A stretch of DNA of 64,000 bases from Stutzerimonas stutzeri (GCA_002339675.1 DDKB01000019.1:1-64000), one strand, 5' to 3'; counted from the stretch's first letter, positions 8,189 to 16,495 are shown. The notes: generated from the sequence alone by a model not told the origin. Program-made: numbers and translations.

Positions 8189-9011
8189 ATGGCAAAACGT
8201 TACGAACTCTCTGATGCTGCTTGAGAACAGATCAGGATCTGGTTCCCCTGAACTGGAGATGGGGTGATGACCGCCTAACGCTCAATAGCATCCTCTGGGT
8301 TGCGCTCAGGCGCCGCTTGGCGCGATATAGCGGAGCGCTTCGGCGCATGGTCGACCGTGTATCAGCGCTTTCTTGATTGGCGGGATGACGGCACATTCAA
8401 GCAAGTGCTTGGGCGTCTGCGCATTTGCCCGAATCAGAAGGGCTGACCGATCTGGCCTCCTTGATGATCGACTCCACGGCGGTACCAATCTGAGCCTCTT
8501 CTGGCGCGGGGGCCCGGAGAACCGTCAGACCATGCATTGGGGCGCAGCCGAGGTGGCCGGACCACCCAAATCCATGTGGTTTGCAATGCCAGCGGCGTGC
8601 CTTCTGCGTGTTTTGCTGTCGCCGGGCCAGGCTAGCGACATCTCGAATGCTCAAGTGCTCCTGGATCAGATCCGCGTCCTCGGCAAACAAGGCCGGCCTC
8701 GAAAGCGCTGCCGCTGGTTGCTGGCAGACAAGAGCTAAGATGCCGAACACTTGAGCCTACTGCGACCGTTACTGAATGCAGCCTGTTGATTCCGCTGTGA
8801 ACCATGAAGCGCAACTCCAAGCCGGGGCTACCTCTACTGCCGATTGCCCAAATAATCGGCAGCTGAACATCATCGAGCGGATATTCAACTGGCTGAAGAG
8901 AGCCGCAGGATCGGCACTCGCTAAGACAAGCTTGAAAAGAAGTCTGCCGCCATGGTTATGCTGGCCTGCACGCTGCGACGCCTACCGCAATACTTTTCGT
9001 ACAGAACCTAA
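8189..9011 (+). pseudogene. IS5-family (IS427-type) transposase relic
   Basis: The sequence reads MAKRYELSDAA then a stop, and continues in shifting frames with clear IS5-type transposase stretches. These include GGAWRD-like and STVYQRF-like text, IDST, ASDISNAQVLLDQIR, GRPRKRCRWLLADK and a final RRLPQYFSYRT before TAA at 9009-9011. Several stops and frameshifts inactivate it. I could not define terminal inverted repeats. Its right side is cut: the convergent gene at 8982-9881 ends inside it, so the true right IS end has been lost or fused with that gene. Confidence 0.8.
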
Positions 9012-9881
9012 TGCTTCTGGGATAAAAGTATTTGTTTCGTATTCTTTATTCAAGAGAATTTCAATAACTGCTGCTTGTGATAACTGGTGCTTGGCAGATA
9101 GTTTTTTTAGCTTGTTAACCGTGCTGGGCGATATTTCCACATTGCACTGCACTTTCTTGCCTTTATACTTCTCTTTGTTTTTGAGTTGACTGCATCGTTT
9201 TTTTGCGCTTGATAGAAAAAATAGTCTGTCAATCGTAGGTACATGGTTGCAGTCGAGAACGTAGAGGAGCTCTTGGTAGCTGTTGAATTCTGGATGGTTT
9301 TGCGCAAGATTTGGAAATTGCTTTTTAAAAATATGCCACCCAGCTTTTAGCTTCATTGGCTCTTTCTTATCATTAAACCAATCTAAAGCTTTTCTTTCCT
9401 GGCTGTACTTTTCCCACTCGTTCTTTATCTTGTACGCTAGTTCTTTCTTTGCGTGGATAGATTTTATTATGTGATCATTTATCTGTCTCGAATCCATGTT
9501 TATCATTGTTGTCGAGTTTAATAAATCTAGCAGGCCTATTACGTAATCCCGGTCATTTTGCGTGGAGTATATAATTGGGGCTGTCGCTTTTGTAGCAATT
9601 ATTAAGTTTTCAGTCAGCCATGCTAGTTGCTCTATGTCATCTTTAACCCAGGCATAAAATGATTCTTCTAAAATGTTTGCCTGGTATTGCTGTTCTATTA
9701 TGGCTGGATTGATCTCATTTAGAGCATTTTGGATGTTTTCAAGCATCCCGGGCATGCCGTATTGGCCGATATAAAGATTTTGGAAATGTTTGCTTATAAA
9801 CATCCATAACCACATTAGAGTTCTTTTGTCGGTCTTTTCACTAACTAATCTGAGAGTCTTTTTTGCTTGATTGATTGGCAT
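8982..9881 (-). CDS. hypothetical protein with RHH-like tail, possibly 3' truncated
   Basis: This 299-residue product is rich in Lys, Ile and Asn and its gene is AT-rich, unlike the flanking chromosome. I do not recognise the main body (residues about 1-235), which is predicted to be largely helical. Near residues 245-285 (VEISPSTVNKLKKLSAKHQLSQAAVIEILL) it resembles a ribbon-helix-helix or ParD-like DNA-binding segment. The last eleven or so residues (EALGSVRKVLR) are encoded by the end of the IS5-type relic on the opposite strand, so the natural C-terminus may have been lost in an insertion. It is transcribed leftwards, divergent from the alpA-like region. Role unknown; a plasmid or island maintenance function would fit its neighbours. 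Confidence 0.6.
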   Translation of the reverse strand: MPINQAKKTLRLVSEKTDKRTLMWLWMFISKHFQNLYIGQYGMPGMLENIQNALNEINPAIIEQQYQANILEESFYAWVKDDIEQLAWLTENLIIATKATAPIIYSTQNDRDYVIGLLDLLNSTTMINMDSRQINDHIIKSIHAKKELAYKIKNEWEKYSQERKALDWFNDKKEPMKLKAGWHIFKKQFPNLAQNHPEFNSYQELLYVLDCNHVPTIDRLFFLSSAKKRCSQLKNKEKYKGKKVQCNVEISPSTVNKLKKLSAKHQLSQAAVIEILLNKEYETNTFIPEALGSVRKVLR

Positions 9882-9925
9882 GATGTGAAGTCTTTTTTAT
9901 TGAATGACGCTTGGAGTATATCAGT

Positions 9926-9983
9926 ATCCTAAGGATTCTACATTAGGTGATTCCTAGGCATTAATATAGAATATTCCTAGGTT
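9926..9983. promoter_or_regulatory. CCTAGG-type repeats in a divergent control region
   Basis: Within an AT-rich 330-base intergenic stretch there are TATCCTAAGGATT, ATTCCTAGGCATTAATA and ATATTCCTAGGTTA, all palindromic around CCTARG. Further CCTAGG copies stand at about 10302 and 10686. Clustered near-identical palindromes between divergent genes and near an AlpA-like gene suggest operator or origin binding sites. Function is inferred from arrangement alone. Confidence 0.4.
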
Positions 9984-9989
9984 ACATTC

Positions 9990-10166
9990 ATGCTACCAGG
10001 CCCACAAAAACGCGGTTTCAGCCACGTTGTATGCGGGAAAACTAGGAACGGTAAGTCGTCTAGCGCAAACTGCATACTTTTGGCTTGGGAGGAGTTAATC
10101 GGTGCTACGAATGTTTTGATGGGATGGTTTTCCGTAGCTGGTAATTTTGTTTGCGCGATAAGTTAA
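9990..10166 (+). CDS. 58-residue reading frame with a P-loop-like motif
   Basis: The frame from ATG 9990 to TAA 10166 encodes 58 residues with GKTRNGKS (G-x4-G-K-S) at about residues 16-23, following FSHVVC. This resembles the Walker A start of FtsK/TraD/Zot-type ATPases, but the protein stops before any Walker B. It could be a remnant of such an ATPase, a small real gene or chance. There is no good ribosome binding site. Confidence 0.25.
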   Translation: MLPGPQKRGFSHVVCGKTRNGKSSSANCILLAWEELIGATNVLMGWFSVAGNFVCAIS

Positions 10167-10213
10167 TTGTTACCGGTGAGCCCTATTCCTTGAATGGATA
10201 TGAGGACTCATCA

Positions 10214-10408
10214 ATGAAATTGATTCGACTGCAGCAGGTAATGGCGCTTACTGGCTTGGGCCGCTCGACTATTTATAAGCATATCTCGGACGGTTGGTTC
10301 CCTAGGTCAGTCCCTCTGGGTGGGCGGAGTGTTGGGTGGGTGGAGAGTGAGGTCCATGAATGGATTTTAGCTCGGATAGAAGAGCGCGATACGCAGGCTG
10401 GTTATTAA
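10214..10408 (+). CDS. AlpA-family DNA-binding regulator
   Basis: The 64-residue protein MKLIRLQQVMALTGLGRSTIYKHISDGWFP then SVPLGGRSVGWVESEVHEWILARI is a standard AlpA/MerR-like excisionase-type winged helix. In P4 and CP4-57-type elements AlpA activates integrase or replication genes and promotes excision. The ATG at 10214 is preferred over an upstream ATG at 10151 because GAGGA stands 8 bases before it and the family begins here. It is followed by a replication-type gene. Confidence 0.88.
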   Translation: MKLIRLQQVMALTGLGRSTIYKHISDGWFPRSVPLGGRSVGWVESEVHEWILARIEERDTQAGY

Positions 10409-10721
10409 TTTTTGTGGGCTTGGTTACTTTGAAGAGATCATCAAGGCCGCCAGTCGGTCTTGATGGTTTTTTCTCAGAGTTGTTTTTTCGCTTAATTGCG
10501 ATTTTCGTTCGGGTTTCTGTGTGCTTTTCTGTGTATTGTTAAATACGTTCGTCTCGGTATTGGTAGTATGCTACCTATAGATAATAAAAGATCCATTGTT
10601 TTCCATAGAGTCACCACATGCTAAGTCAGGTATCCCTTAGATACCTGACTTATGGATATTGTTTCAGTGAATAAATACATGATGCTCCTAGGTTATGCAC
10701 TTAAGCATTGGAGTATTTAAC
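10409..10721. other. AT-rich gap with a 12-bp perfect hairpin
   Basis: No gene is seen. TAAGTCAGGTAT at 10622-10633 and its exact complement at 10641-10652 form a 12-bp stem with loop CCCTTAG. Just before it, GGTAGTATGCTACC (10562-10575) is a short palindrome that runs into TACCTATAGATAA, a 13-mer also found before the toxin-antitoxin pair at 48923. No T run follows the hairpin, so it need not be a terminator. A replication origin or regulatory hairpin for the next gene is a reasonable guess. Confidence 0.4.
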
Positions 10722-11378
10722 ATGTTACGTCATAGTCAAAATAGTAATCTTGTTATCCATAATGAGCTTGGCTATCGTGGCTTGCCTATTCAGATAGATA
10801 AAGGGCCTTTCATACGTCAGTATCTGGAAAGGCTGCATGCTACGATTGATCGTGCTCTTCAACAGCATTCTCGTGTCTTTGCATTTAGAGTTGATCTTAG
10901 GTTTCCAGCAGCGTTTGTTTATGGCAGAGGCGATTATACAAATCAAGTATTTGAAAGGTTTGTAGAATCCTTTAAGGCAAGAATACGCCACAATCGTTGT
11001 ATTGCGCGTAGGGAAAATAAACATGCGCATCAGAGCGGTGTGCGATACGTTTGGGCTAGAGAAGTTGGGCAACATGGGAGGCCGCATTACCATGTTGCAT
11101 TCTTTCTCAATTACGATGCATTCAATGCTTTAGGTAAGTTTGAGCCAGGAAGGGATAACATGTTCAACCGTCTCCAAGAGGCGTGGGCAAGTGCTCTGGG
11201 CTCGTCAGTTGACGAGGCCAAGGGGTTGGTAGAGATACCAAGCAATCCAACCTATTGCCTCCGTCGTGATGAGCCGCAGGGAGTGGTCGACTTCTTCTAT
11301 CGGGCAAGCTACCTCTGCAAGGCGGCCACGAAAGTCTACGGGAGTGGTCAGCATGGATTTGGATCCAGTCGGGTTTGA
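10722..11378 (+). CDS. YfjJ/inovirus Gp2-family protein, replication initiator-like
   Basis: The 218-residue product matches my knowledge of the YagK/YfjJ C-terminal (inovirus Gp2, DUF3296) family: VFAFRVDLRFPAAF, RHNRCIARRENKHAHQSGVRYVWAREVGQHGRPHYHVAFFLN, then NPTYCLRRD and FFYRASYLCKAATKVYGSGQHGFGSSR. The PHYHVA segment is an HUH-like His-x-His motif as in rolling-circle replication initiators. The family is common beside AlpA on integrated elements. The ATG at 10722 follows GGAG by 8 bases. Gene and upstream DNA are AT-rich. A replication role is inferred, not shown. Confidence 0.85.
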   Translation: MLRHSQNSNLVIHNELGYRGLPIQIDKGPFIRQYLERLHATIDRALQQHSRVFAFRVDLRFPAAFVYGRGDYTNQVFERFVESFKARIRHNRCIARRENKHAHQSGVRYVWAREVGQHGRPHYHVAFFLNYDAFNALGKFEPGRDNMFNRLQEAWASALGSSVDEAKGLVEIPSNPTYCLRRDEPQGVVDFFYRASYLCKAATKVYGSGQHGFGSSRV

Positions 11379-11482
11379 TCCGAATGGAGCCGCTTGGTGA
11401 TGAGGCTCGGGCAACCTAAAGCTAGGGCTTGCTCGGGCTGAATAAAAAGACCAAAATAAAGACCGAAAATGAGGGCTTGAAT

Positions 11483-11728
11483 ATGCAGAGTGTTTTGGCC
11501 GAGGTTGCCGTTAGCGTTTCTGAGCTGAAGAAGAATCCATCTGGAGTCATGGCCGGAGCTGGCGGTTTGCCGGTGGCGGTTCTCAACCACAATCGCGTGA
11601 TGGGTTACATGGTGCCTGCTGACCTGTACGAGCAGATGATGGAGCGACTTGACGATCTTGAACTGGTCGAAATTGCGAAGGCTCGTTCCGCTGAAAAGGG
11701 CATCCCGGTGAGCCTGGATGACCTATAA
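11483..11728 (+). CDS. Phd/YefM-type antitoxin
   Basis: The 81-residue protein begins MQSVLAEVAVSVSELKKNPSGVMAGAGGLPVAVLNHNRVMGYMVPADLYEQMM, the usual Phd/YefM fold for DNA binding and toxin neutralisation. The C-terminal part (LELVEIAKARSAEKGIPVSLDDL) is the toxin-binding tail. It overlaps the next gene by 11 bases, typical of toxin-antitoxin operons. It would autoregulate the pair and stabilise the island. Confidence 0.9.
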   Translation: MQSVLAEVAVSVSELKKNPSGVMAGAGGLPVAVLNHNRVMGYMVPADLYEQMMERLDDLELVEIAKARSAEKGIPVSLDDL

Positions 11729-11999
11729 GCTTGAGTTTCTTCCTACAGCGCTCAAGGAATGGGAGAAGCTTGGCCATACGGTGCGTGAGCAGATCAAGAA
11801 GAAGCTTAGAGAGCGCCTGGAAGCGCCTCGGGTGCAGGCTGATGCTTTGCGGGACATGCCGGGACACTTCAAAATCAAGCTGCGCACTTCCGGGTATCGC
11901 CTGGTCTATCGGGTCGAGGAGGAACGAGTGGTTGTAATTGTAGTTTCCGTGGGCAAACGCGAGCGTGGAGCAGCGTACCAGTCGGCCAAGAAGCGTTAG
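11718..11999 (+). CDS. RelE/ParE-superfamily toxin
   Basis: The 93-residue product has the RelE pattern: MTYKLEFLPTALKEWEKLG, a basic helical region, then LRDMPGHFKIKLRTSGYRLVYRVEEERVVVIVVSVGKRER. The conserved R-x-S/G-YRLVY segment fits RelE mRNA interferases that cut mRNA at the ribosome. It pairs with the Phd-like antitoxin upstream. Target specificity cannot be told from sequence. Confidence 0.9.
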   Translation: MTYKLEFLPTALKEWEKLGHTVREQIKKKLRERLEAPRVQADALRDMPGHFKIKLRTSGYRLVYRVEEERVVVIVVSVGKRERGAAYQSAKKR

Positions 12000-12311
12000 C
12001 TACAGGCAGGATCTGATGCTCAGGGGGATCATCAAGCTTTCGTTGCTTACCTCTGATGGAATTGGCAATTGAGCAAAAAAGAAAAGTGGTACAGCAGCCG
12101 GAGTGGACAGCCTTTCGGCTGCCCCTCCTGTATCGCTCATTGACTGGATGAATTGTGCCGCTTTGCCATTTCCCGAGCATCCCGCATGCCAGCACCGCAG
12201 CGAGGCGCGGAAAGCACAGAATCAGAATCACCAGCAGTAGTACCGCTATGCAGCCGGCGAGGATGCCGGCGTACATAAAACGGCGGCAAAGATCGGTAGC
12301 AGCTGTTTCAT
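12000..12311 (-). pseudogene. possible frameshifted small membrane protein after radC
   Basis: On the minus strand a frame from ATG 12311 reads MKQLLPIFAAVLC, like a signal peptide or membrane start, and then stops after 21 residues. The adjacent frame carries on with AGILAGCIAVLLLVILILCFPRLAAVLAC, a strong membrane segment. A single-base deletion near 12275 would explain this. It follows radC by 8 bases. Whether it is a gene is uncertain; otherwise nothing is seen between relE and radC. Confidence 0.3.
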
Positions 12312-12318
12312 CCGTCTC

Positions 12319-12828
12319 TTACAGGTAACCCTGTTCCGCCAGCGAAACGCAGCCTTCGTGGCCTACAACGATGTGATCGAGCGTTCTCACACCGACCAGA
12401 TCCAGCGCATCCTTCAACTTGTGGGTTAGCGTGCGATCCGCTTGGCTGGGTTCGGGATCGCCGGATGGATGGTTGTGCACCAAAATCATGGCGGCAGCGT
12501 TGTGCTCCAGAGCGATCTTCACGACCTCCCTTGGGTAAACGCTCGCGCCATCCAGGGTGCCCCGGAACAGCTCGTGAAACGCAATGACCCGGTGCTTACA
12601 GTCCAGCATCAGCAGGGCAAAGACTTCGTACTCATAGGCCTCCAGTAGCGTCTGCAGGTGGCTGAATACGTCCTGTGGCGCTGTAAGTTGCCGTCCCCGA
12701 CGCAAGCGCTGGCTGGCCAGCTGTTTGGCCATCAACAGGATGTCGGCTTCAGTGACTGGTGACTCGATCAGGTAGGTGCCAGCGGTCTCACCGGCCTTGA
12801 TTTTGTGCAATCGCATATTCAGCTCCAT
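12319..12828 (-). CDS. RadC-like JAMM (JAB) domain protein
   Basis: This 169-residue protein is the short RadC form found on mobile elements. It has the JAMM metal site: a Glu in FHELFRG (residue 86), then H118-x-H120-P-S and D131 in HNHPSGDPEPSQAD. The normal chromosomal RadC also has an N-terminal helix-hairpin-helix that is missing here. Such proteins travel with antirestriction and recombination genes. The actual biochemical role is unknown, and a DNA-repair function is no longer well supported for the family. A second ATG at 12816 has a better placed GGAG and may be the true start. First gene after the gp3-like gene on the same strand. Confidence 0.9.
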   Translation of the reverse strand: MELNMRLHKIKAGETAGTYLIESPVTEADILLMAKQLASQRLRRGRQLTAPQDVFSHLQTLLEAYEYEVFALLMLDCKHRVIAFHELFRGTLDGASVYPREVVKIALEHNAAAMILVHNHPSGDPEPSQADRTLTHKLKDALDLVGVRTLDHIVVGHEGCVSLAEQGYL

Positions 12829-12845
12829 GGGCCGGGTGGCCAGTC

Positions 12846-13748
12846 TTAGGCATTCAGGGTTTGGTGCTTGGCTTCCAGCTTTTCAGTCAGGCTGGGTTTG
12901 CCCGACGAGTGCGATATGGCTTTGGAAAGCGGCTGTTCGTGGGCGCTCTCGATGGGGAAGAATTCTTCGACGATGGCGCTGACGTCTTCCTCGTTCTCCT
13001 CGAAGGCACCGTTGCCGAAGCCGCGTCTTGCCGCTTCGTCCAGCGCGTTCTGATCGAAGCCCGCCTTTTGCCGCTGTTGATCGAGCTCAGTTGCGTTACG
13101 CAGCGCCTCGGTCATGTCCATTCCGCTGCGTACGGTCAGGTCGGTGTAGAAGATCGGTGTGCCGTGGCTCTGCCGGGTGGACTTGCCACGAAGTCGCAGT
13201 TCCAGCGGCAGGCAGGCCAGGCGGTTTCCGGAGATGGCCTGGAAGTAATGAAGGCGTGCGGCCAGGGTGCGGATGCTGTTGAAGCCGGTGGTACGGAAGA
13301 CGAAGCTACCCAACAGATCCTCATCGCCAATCACCACGTTCAGCCGGCCATAGGGCTTGCAGGCTCCGCCTTTCGCCAGCGGGCAGGCATCTGGCGAAGG
13401 GCAGGGCAGCGATTGCATGCCGTCCTGGGTGACTCGCTTGCAGGTTTCGCCATTGCCGACGCAGACCGGGCGACCTGACTGGCGATCAAATAGCGTGTAG
13501 TCAGCACGAAAATTCAGCTCCGGTTCGTTGAACAGCAGGCGCACCGGGATACTGCGCAGCTTGTCGTCCTTGCTCTGACGCAGCTCATCGTTTAGTGGGT
13601 GTACCAGCCAGCCGTCGCGGCTCTGCACCTGGGAAGTGATGGTGAACTGGTCATCCTTCTCTGGCAGACGCTTGCCGTTCTTCTCGATGACCTTGCCAAT
13701 GGAAATCCGCCCGAGTACCGGCGGGGTAATAGCCAGACCTTTGAGCAT
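12846..13748 (-). CDS. Gp3-like (recombination directionality factor-like) protein
   Basis: The 300-residue product starts MLKGLAITPPVLGRISIGKVIEKNGKRLPEKDDQFTI and contains a Cys-rich middle part (CVGNGETCKRV, then PCPSPDACPLAKGGACKPYG) that could bind zinc. It recalls a family often annotated as hydrolase or metal-binding protein, or as Gp3-like recombination directionality factor, on Pseudomonas islands beside YqaJ exonuclease and DUF932 genes. If so it would act on recombination or excision of DNA. I assign the family from memory of the N-terminus and neighbours; the function is not shown by the sequence. The C-terminal 60 residues look disordered. Confidence 0.6.
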   Translation of the reverse strand: MLKGLAITPPVLGRISIGKVIEKNGKRLPEKDDQFTITSQVQSRDGWLVHPLNDELRQSKDDKLRSIPVRLLFNEPELNFRADYTLFDRQSGRPVCVGNGETCKRVTQDGMQSLPCPSPDACPLAKGGACKPYGRLNVVIGDEDLLGSFVFRTTGFNSIRTLAARLHYFQAISGNRLACLPLELRLRGKSTRQSHGTPIFYTDLTVRSGMDMTEALRNATELDQQRQKAGFDQNALDEAARRGFGNGAFEENEEDVSAIVEEFFPIESAHEQPLSKAISHSSGKPSLTEKLEAKHQTLNA

Positions 13749-13765
13749 GGTGGTTCTCCTGAAAT

Positions 13766-13807
13766 AAAAAAAGGCCAGCCACGCAGCGCCAACTGCGTGG
13801 ACTGGCC
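13766..13807 (-). terminator. intrinsic terminator after the YqaJ-type gene
   Basis: GGCCAG-C-CACGCAG and CTGCGTGG-A-CTGGCC form a long stem. Read leftwards it is followed by seven T, which ends the exonuclease transcript. Confidence 0.75.
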
Positions 13808-13833
13808 AAGGGGAGGGAAGTGATTGAGGGAAA

Positions 13834-14838
13834 TCAGCCGATTAGGAAGCGTCGGGCGCCGGGCTTGATGAGTGAATATTTGTCTCGCAGATGAGGCCTG
13901 TCCCTGAGCAGTCGGGCCACATCGAAGCCGATGCTGTCTTTGGCCTTTCTCAAGCTGACGCAGCCGTTAGCAAACTCGGCCCTCGTCGCTTCGCCCATCG
14001 CCTGCTGAAGCATCTGCTTGAGCTGTGCCTCACGCGTGTGCTTCTCTTCGATGGATTGACGCAGCGCCTTGAGCTCGACGAATGCAGCTGACAGTCCGGG
14101 CTGGTCCCTGAAGTCCACCGTCTGGCCATCGTCCTCTGGATACAGGCAGCGCAGCGCAGATTCAGCGGACGCTGTCCCATCTGCGGGTGGCGGCGTGTCG
14201 GTTTCGACGTATCTCCAGAACGTGCGCTCCAGCTCTATCAAGCGAGCGATCATCTCTTCGTCGCGCTCGATGCGATGGATCTCCAGGTGCTGACCGCCGA
14301 GCACAACCGCCACATCCGCAGCCTGCTTGCCGGTGACGGCGAGCTGGTGCATCACCTGCAGTTGCACATACTCGGGTACCCCTTCTTTCCAGAGGCGTGC
14401 CCCGTTTATGCCGGCAGTCTTGCATTCGAGAATTTGTACATCGTCGGCACCGATTACCTCGCGATCGATGTTTGCCAGCATCCAAGACAGGTCAGGGTCC
14501 GGATGCTGCAGCACAGCGTTGATGCGTCGAACCTTGTTGCCGGTGCGCTTGCTGTAGTGCCAGGCCACAATCGGCTCAAGGACGTTGCCCCAGTACATCG
14601 CGCTTTCTTCATCATCGGGGTCGGTTTTTGGTAATCCGGTGTCGCGTCCGGTCTTCTCCAACCACAGTTCCAGCTGCGACTTGTAGGGGTTGAGGCCAAC
14701 GGATGCCGCGGCATCCGAGCTACCGATGCCTCGTTTGCGTACTTCCAGCCACTCTTCTCGGGGTAATTCCTTTGTACTGATCAGGCGAAGGGCTGACCGG
14801 GGTCTGCTGGTGCTGCGGTTCAATGAAGTCGCTTTCAT
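13834..14838 (-). CDS. YqaJ-family viral recombinase/exonuclease
   Basis: The 334-residue product has the lambda-exonuclease-like YqaJ domain: REEWLEVRKRGIGSSDAAASVGLNPY near the N-terminus, then EPIVAWHYSKRTGNKV, DREVIGADDVQILECKTAG (the D and E-x-K of the PD-(D/E)XK site) and VPEYVQLQVMHQLAVTG. These enzymes degrade one strand of duplex DNA and work with single-strand annealing proteins in phage-type recombination. The C-terminus adds a helical tail. A GTG at 14847 is possible, but ATG 14838 lies 8 bases after TAAGG and is better. It is the middle gene of a leftward group with DUF932 and the Gp3-like gene. Confidence 0.9.
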   Translation of the reverse strand: MKATSLNRSTSRPRSALRLISTKELPREEWLEVRKRGIGSSDAAASVGLNPYKSQLELWLEKTGRDTGLPKTDPDDEESAMYWGNVLEPIVAWHYSKRTGNKVRRINAVLQHPDPDLSWMLANIDREVIGADDVQILECKTAGINGARLWKEGVPEYVQLQVMHQLAVTGKQAADVAVVLGGQHLEIHRIERDEEMIARLIELERTFWRYVETDTPPPADGTASAESALRCLYPEDDGQTVDFRDQPGLSAAFVELKALRQSIEEKHTREAQLKQMLQQAMGEATRAEFANGCVSLRKAKDSIGFDVARLLRDRPHLRDKYSLIKPGARRFLIG

Positions 14839-14858
14839 GCTGTTCACCTTACGGGCAT

Positions 14859-14891
14859 AAAAAAGCCCGATCAGCGCGAAGCTGACCGGGC
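14859..14891 (-). terminator. intrinsic terminator after the DUF932 gene
   Basis: GCCCG-A-TCAGC and GCTGA-C-CGGGC form a stem; leftwards it is followed by six T. It separates the DUF932 and YqaJ-type transcripts. Confidence 0.7.
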
Positions 14892-14910
14892 GATAAGGTT
14901 GAAATGAGGG

Positions 14911-15879
14911 TTAAGCGGCGAGCTGTAGAGCCGCGTCCAGAGCACGTTGCTTGATCTGCGCTCCCTGGCCGAACCAGGCGGAGTCGAGGCGGTATTCGGT
15001 GCTGCGTGCCCGACGCTCGTGATCGACGTACTCGGTCACGGCATTGAGCAGGCCCCAGGCAGTGCCTTTGGCTGAGTCCAACTGACTGCCCCGGCCACGG
15101 CCTTCGTACAGTTCCTGAACCTTGCGCAGGGCGCGCTCGTTCGGCAGCTGTTCGGGTAGCTGGCCGGTAGGGCTGACCTCGCACATCACGTTCATGAAGA
15201 ACCCCATGGCCTCATGCCACTGCACTTTGCGTTCGGCCAGGTGGCGCATGCGGTACATGAAGTCGTCCCATTGCGAGACGGCGATACCGAGCTGTTTCTT
15301 CACAACCGTCGGATCAAAGCGGGTGTTGTGCGGCACCTTGATCGCTCGGCTGGTGCCGTCCAGAGCGATGGTCAGGGTGTTGTTGCACACCACGCGAATG
15401 GTGGTCGGCGTTGCTGTAGTCGCCAGGGTGCCGTCGCAGGAGGTGGCCAGTAGCAGGTAGCCGTTGACCTGGTCGTTACCCTTGATGGCCGTGCCTTGCC
15501 CTGTACGTGCCAAGGCCCAGAACTTGCGGCCACCTTTGAGCACGCCCGCCGTCTCCAGCTCGTAGCCCGACACCTCGGTGAGATCGCGGTAGAACTCCAG
15601 CACCTCGCGTGGCTGAACGGTGTGATAACGCTTGGAGACCACAGACAGCGGGCCCTTGGTATCCGAGCGATAGAGCACCTTCTGTTCCGGGAAAGAATGG
15701 ATGGTGCCGAGATGGCCGATGGCATCGGATTTGAAGTGGACGGGGCTTTCCTGGATTTCCCAATCCATGCCGGCTTCCCGCTGCCAGACCTCGATGGGCT
15801 GCTTCTGGGGAAGGTTATTGCCCAGCCCGTGCCACGGGGTAGCCCCGACATAGGCCATTTGTTCGATGAGATGAGCCAT
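14911..15879 (-). CDS. DUF932 domain protein
   Basis: The 322-residue product starts MAHLIEQMAYVGATPWHGLGNNLP and runs through LYRSDTKGPLSVVSKRYHTVQP, FWALARTGQG, YLLLATSCDGTLATTATPTTIRVVCNNTL, which is the DUF932 (phage/plasmid-like, LGT_TIGR03299) signature. Family members are common on phages, plasmids and islands, and have no settled function. ATG 15879 follows GAGAAGGA, so it is preferred over a start eight codons upstream. It forms a leftward module with the YqaJ-type exonuclease, where it may help in recombination; that is inference. Confidence 0.88.
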   Translation of the reverse strand: MAHLIEQMAYVGATPWHGLGNNLPQKQPIEVWQREAGMDWEIQESPVHFKSDAIGHLGTIHSFPEQKVLYRSDTKGPLSVVSKRYHTVQPREVLEFYRDLTEVSGYELETAGVLKGGRKFWALARTGQGTAIKGNDQVNGYLLLATSCDGTLATTATPTTIRVVCNNTLTIALDGTSRAIKVPHNTRFDPTVVKKQLGIAVSQWDDFMYRMRHLAERKVQWHEAMGFFMNVMCEVSPTGQLPEQLPNERALRKVQELYEGRGRGSQLDSAKGTAWGLLNAVTEYVDHERRARSTEYRLDSAWFGQGAQIKQRALDAALQLAA

Positions 15880-15934
15880 AGCGATAATCCTTCTCAAAAA
15901 CAATGTAATAACGTTGCGATTAATTTAAGCGGAA

Positions 15935-16267
15935 TCAACGCTCAGTTTGTGAAAAAGCAATACCGCAGTGGTGACACTCATAATTGTCGAGAACGTGAGA
16001 GTCGATTTCCTCACCCATCTTGGCTCCGGCCAGACCCCCGGCAGTTCCACCAGCCAGGCCGCCCAGAATCGCGCCGGCCAGGCTACCCAGCGTCACACCC
16101 ACCGGGCCAGCGAAAGCCCCGATTAGAGCACCGCTTTTTGCACCGGCCATAGCGCCGGCTGCTCCGCTCGCTGTACCGCCAACGGCACCAACCGCACCAC
16201 CGATCTTGCGACCATGATGGCGAGCAACAACGCGAAGAGAACCGCATGAAGGACAGCAAATACTCAT
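15935..16267 (-). CDS. zinc-ribbon/glycine-zipper small protein
   Basis: The 110-residue product has a CPSC pair near the N-terminus (residues 5-8) and a CHHC pair near the C-terminus (about 97-100), which together could form one zinc ribbon. Between them lies a stretch of about 70 residues almost entirely Gly, Ala, Leu and Val with GxxxG spacing, like glycine-zipper membrane segments. Such an arrangement would put both Cys pairs on the same side of a membrane hairpin. No function is known to me. It is first in the leftward block, next to the DUF932 gene. Confidence 0.75.
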   Translation of the reverse strand: MSICCPSCGSLRVVARHHGRKIGGAVGAVGGTASGAAGAMAGAKSGALIGAFAGPVGVTLGSLAGAILGGLAGGTAGGLAGAKMGEEIDSHVLDNYECHHCGIAFSQTER

Positions 16268-16495
16268 TATTCAGACTCCTGTTCAAGAGAAAATACCCCG
16301 AGGTAGAGACGAGCTTTTTGTGCCCGGCTTCCTGTAGGTAATACAGGGCTGAAAATTTTTTGAATCCAGTAGCGTGACAGCGGCCTTGATGTTAGAGCTG
16401 TATGCTCGAATCGGTAATGGCACATGATGTTCGTGAGATAACGTGAGCCATCCAAAAGGACATAGGCCCTTCCTGGGGCAGGCAGGGATAAGCAC

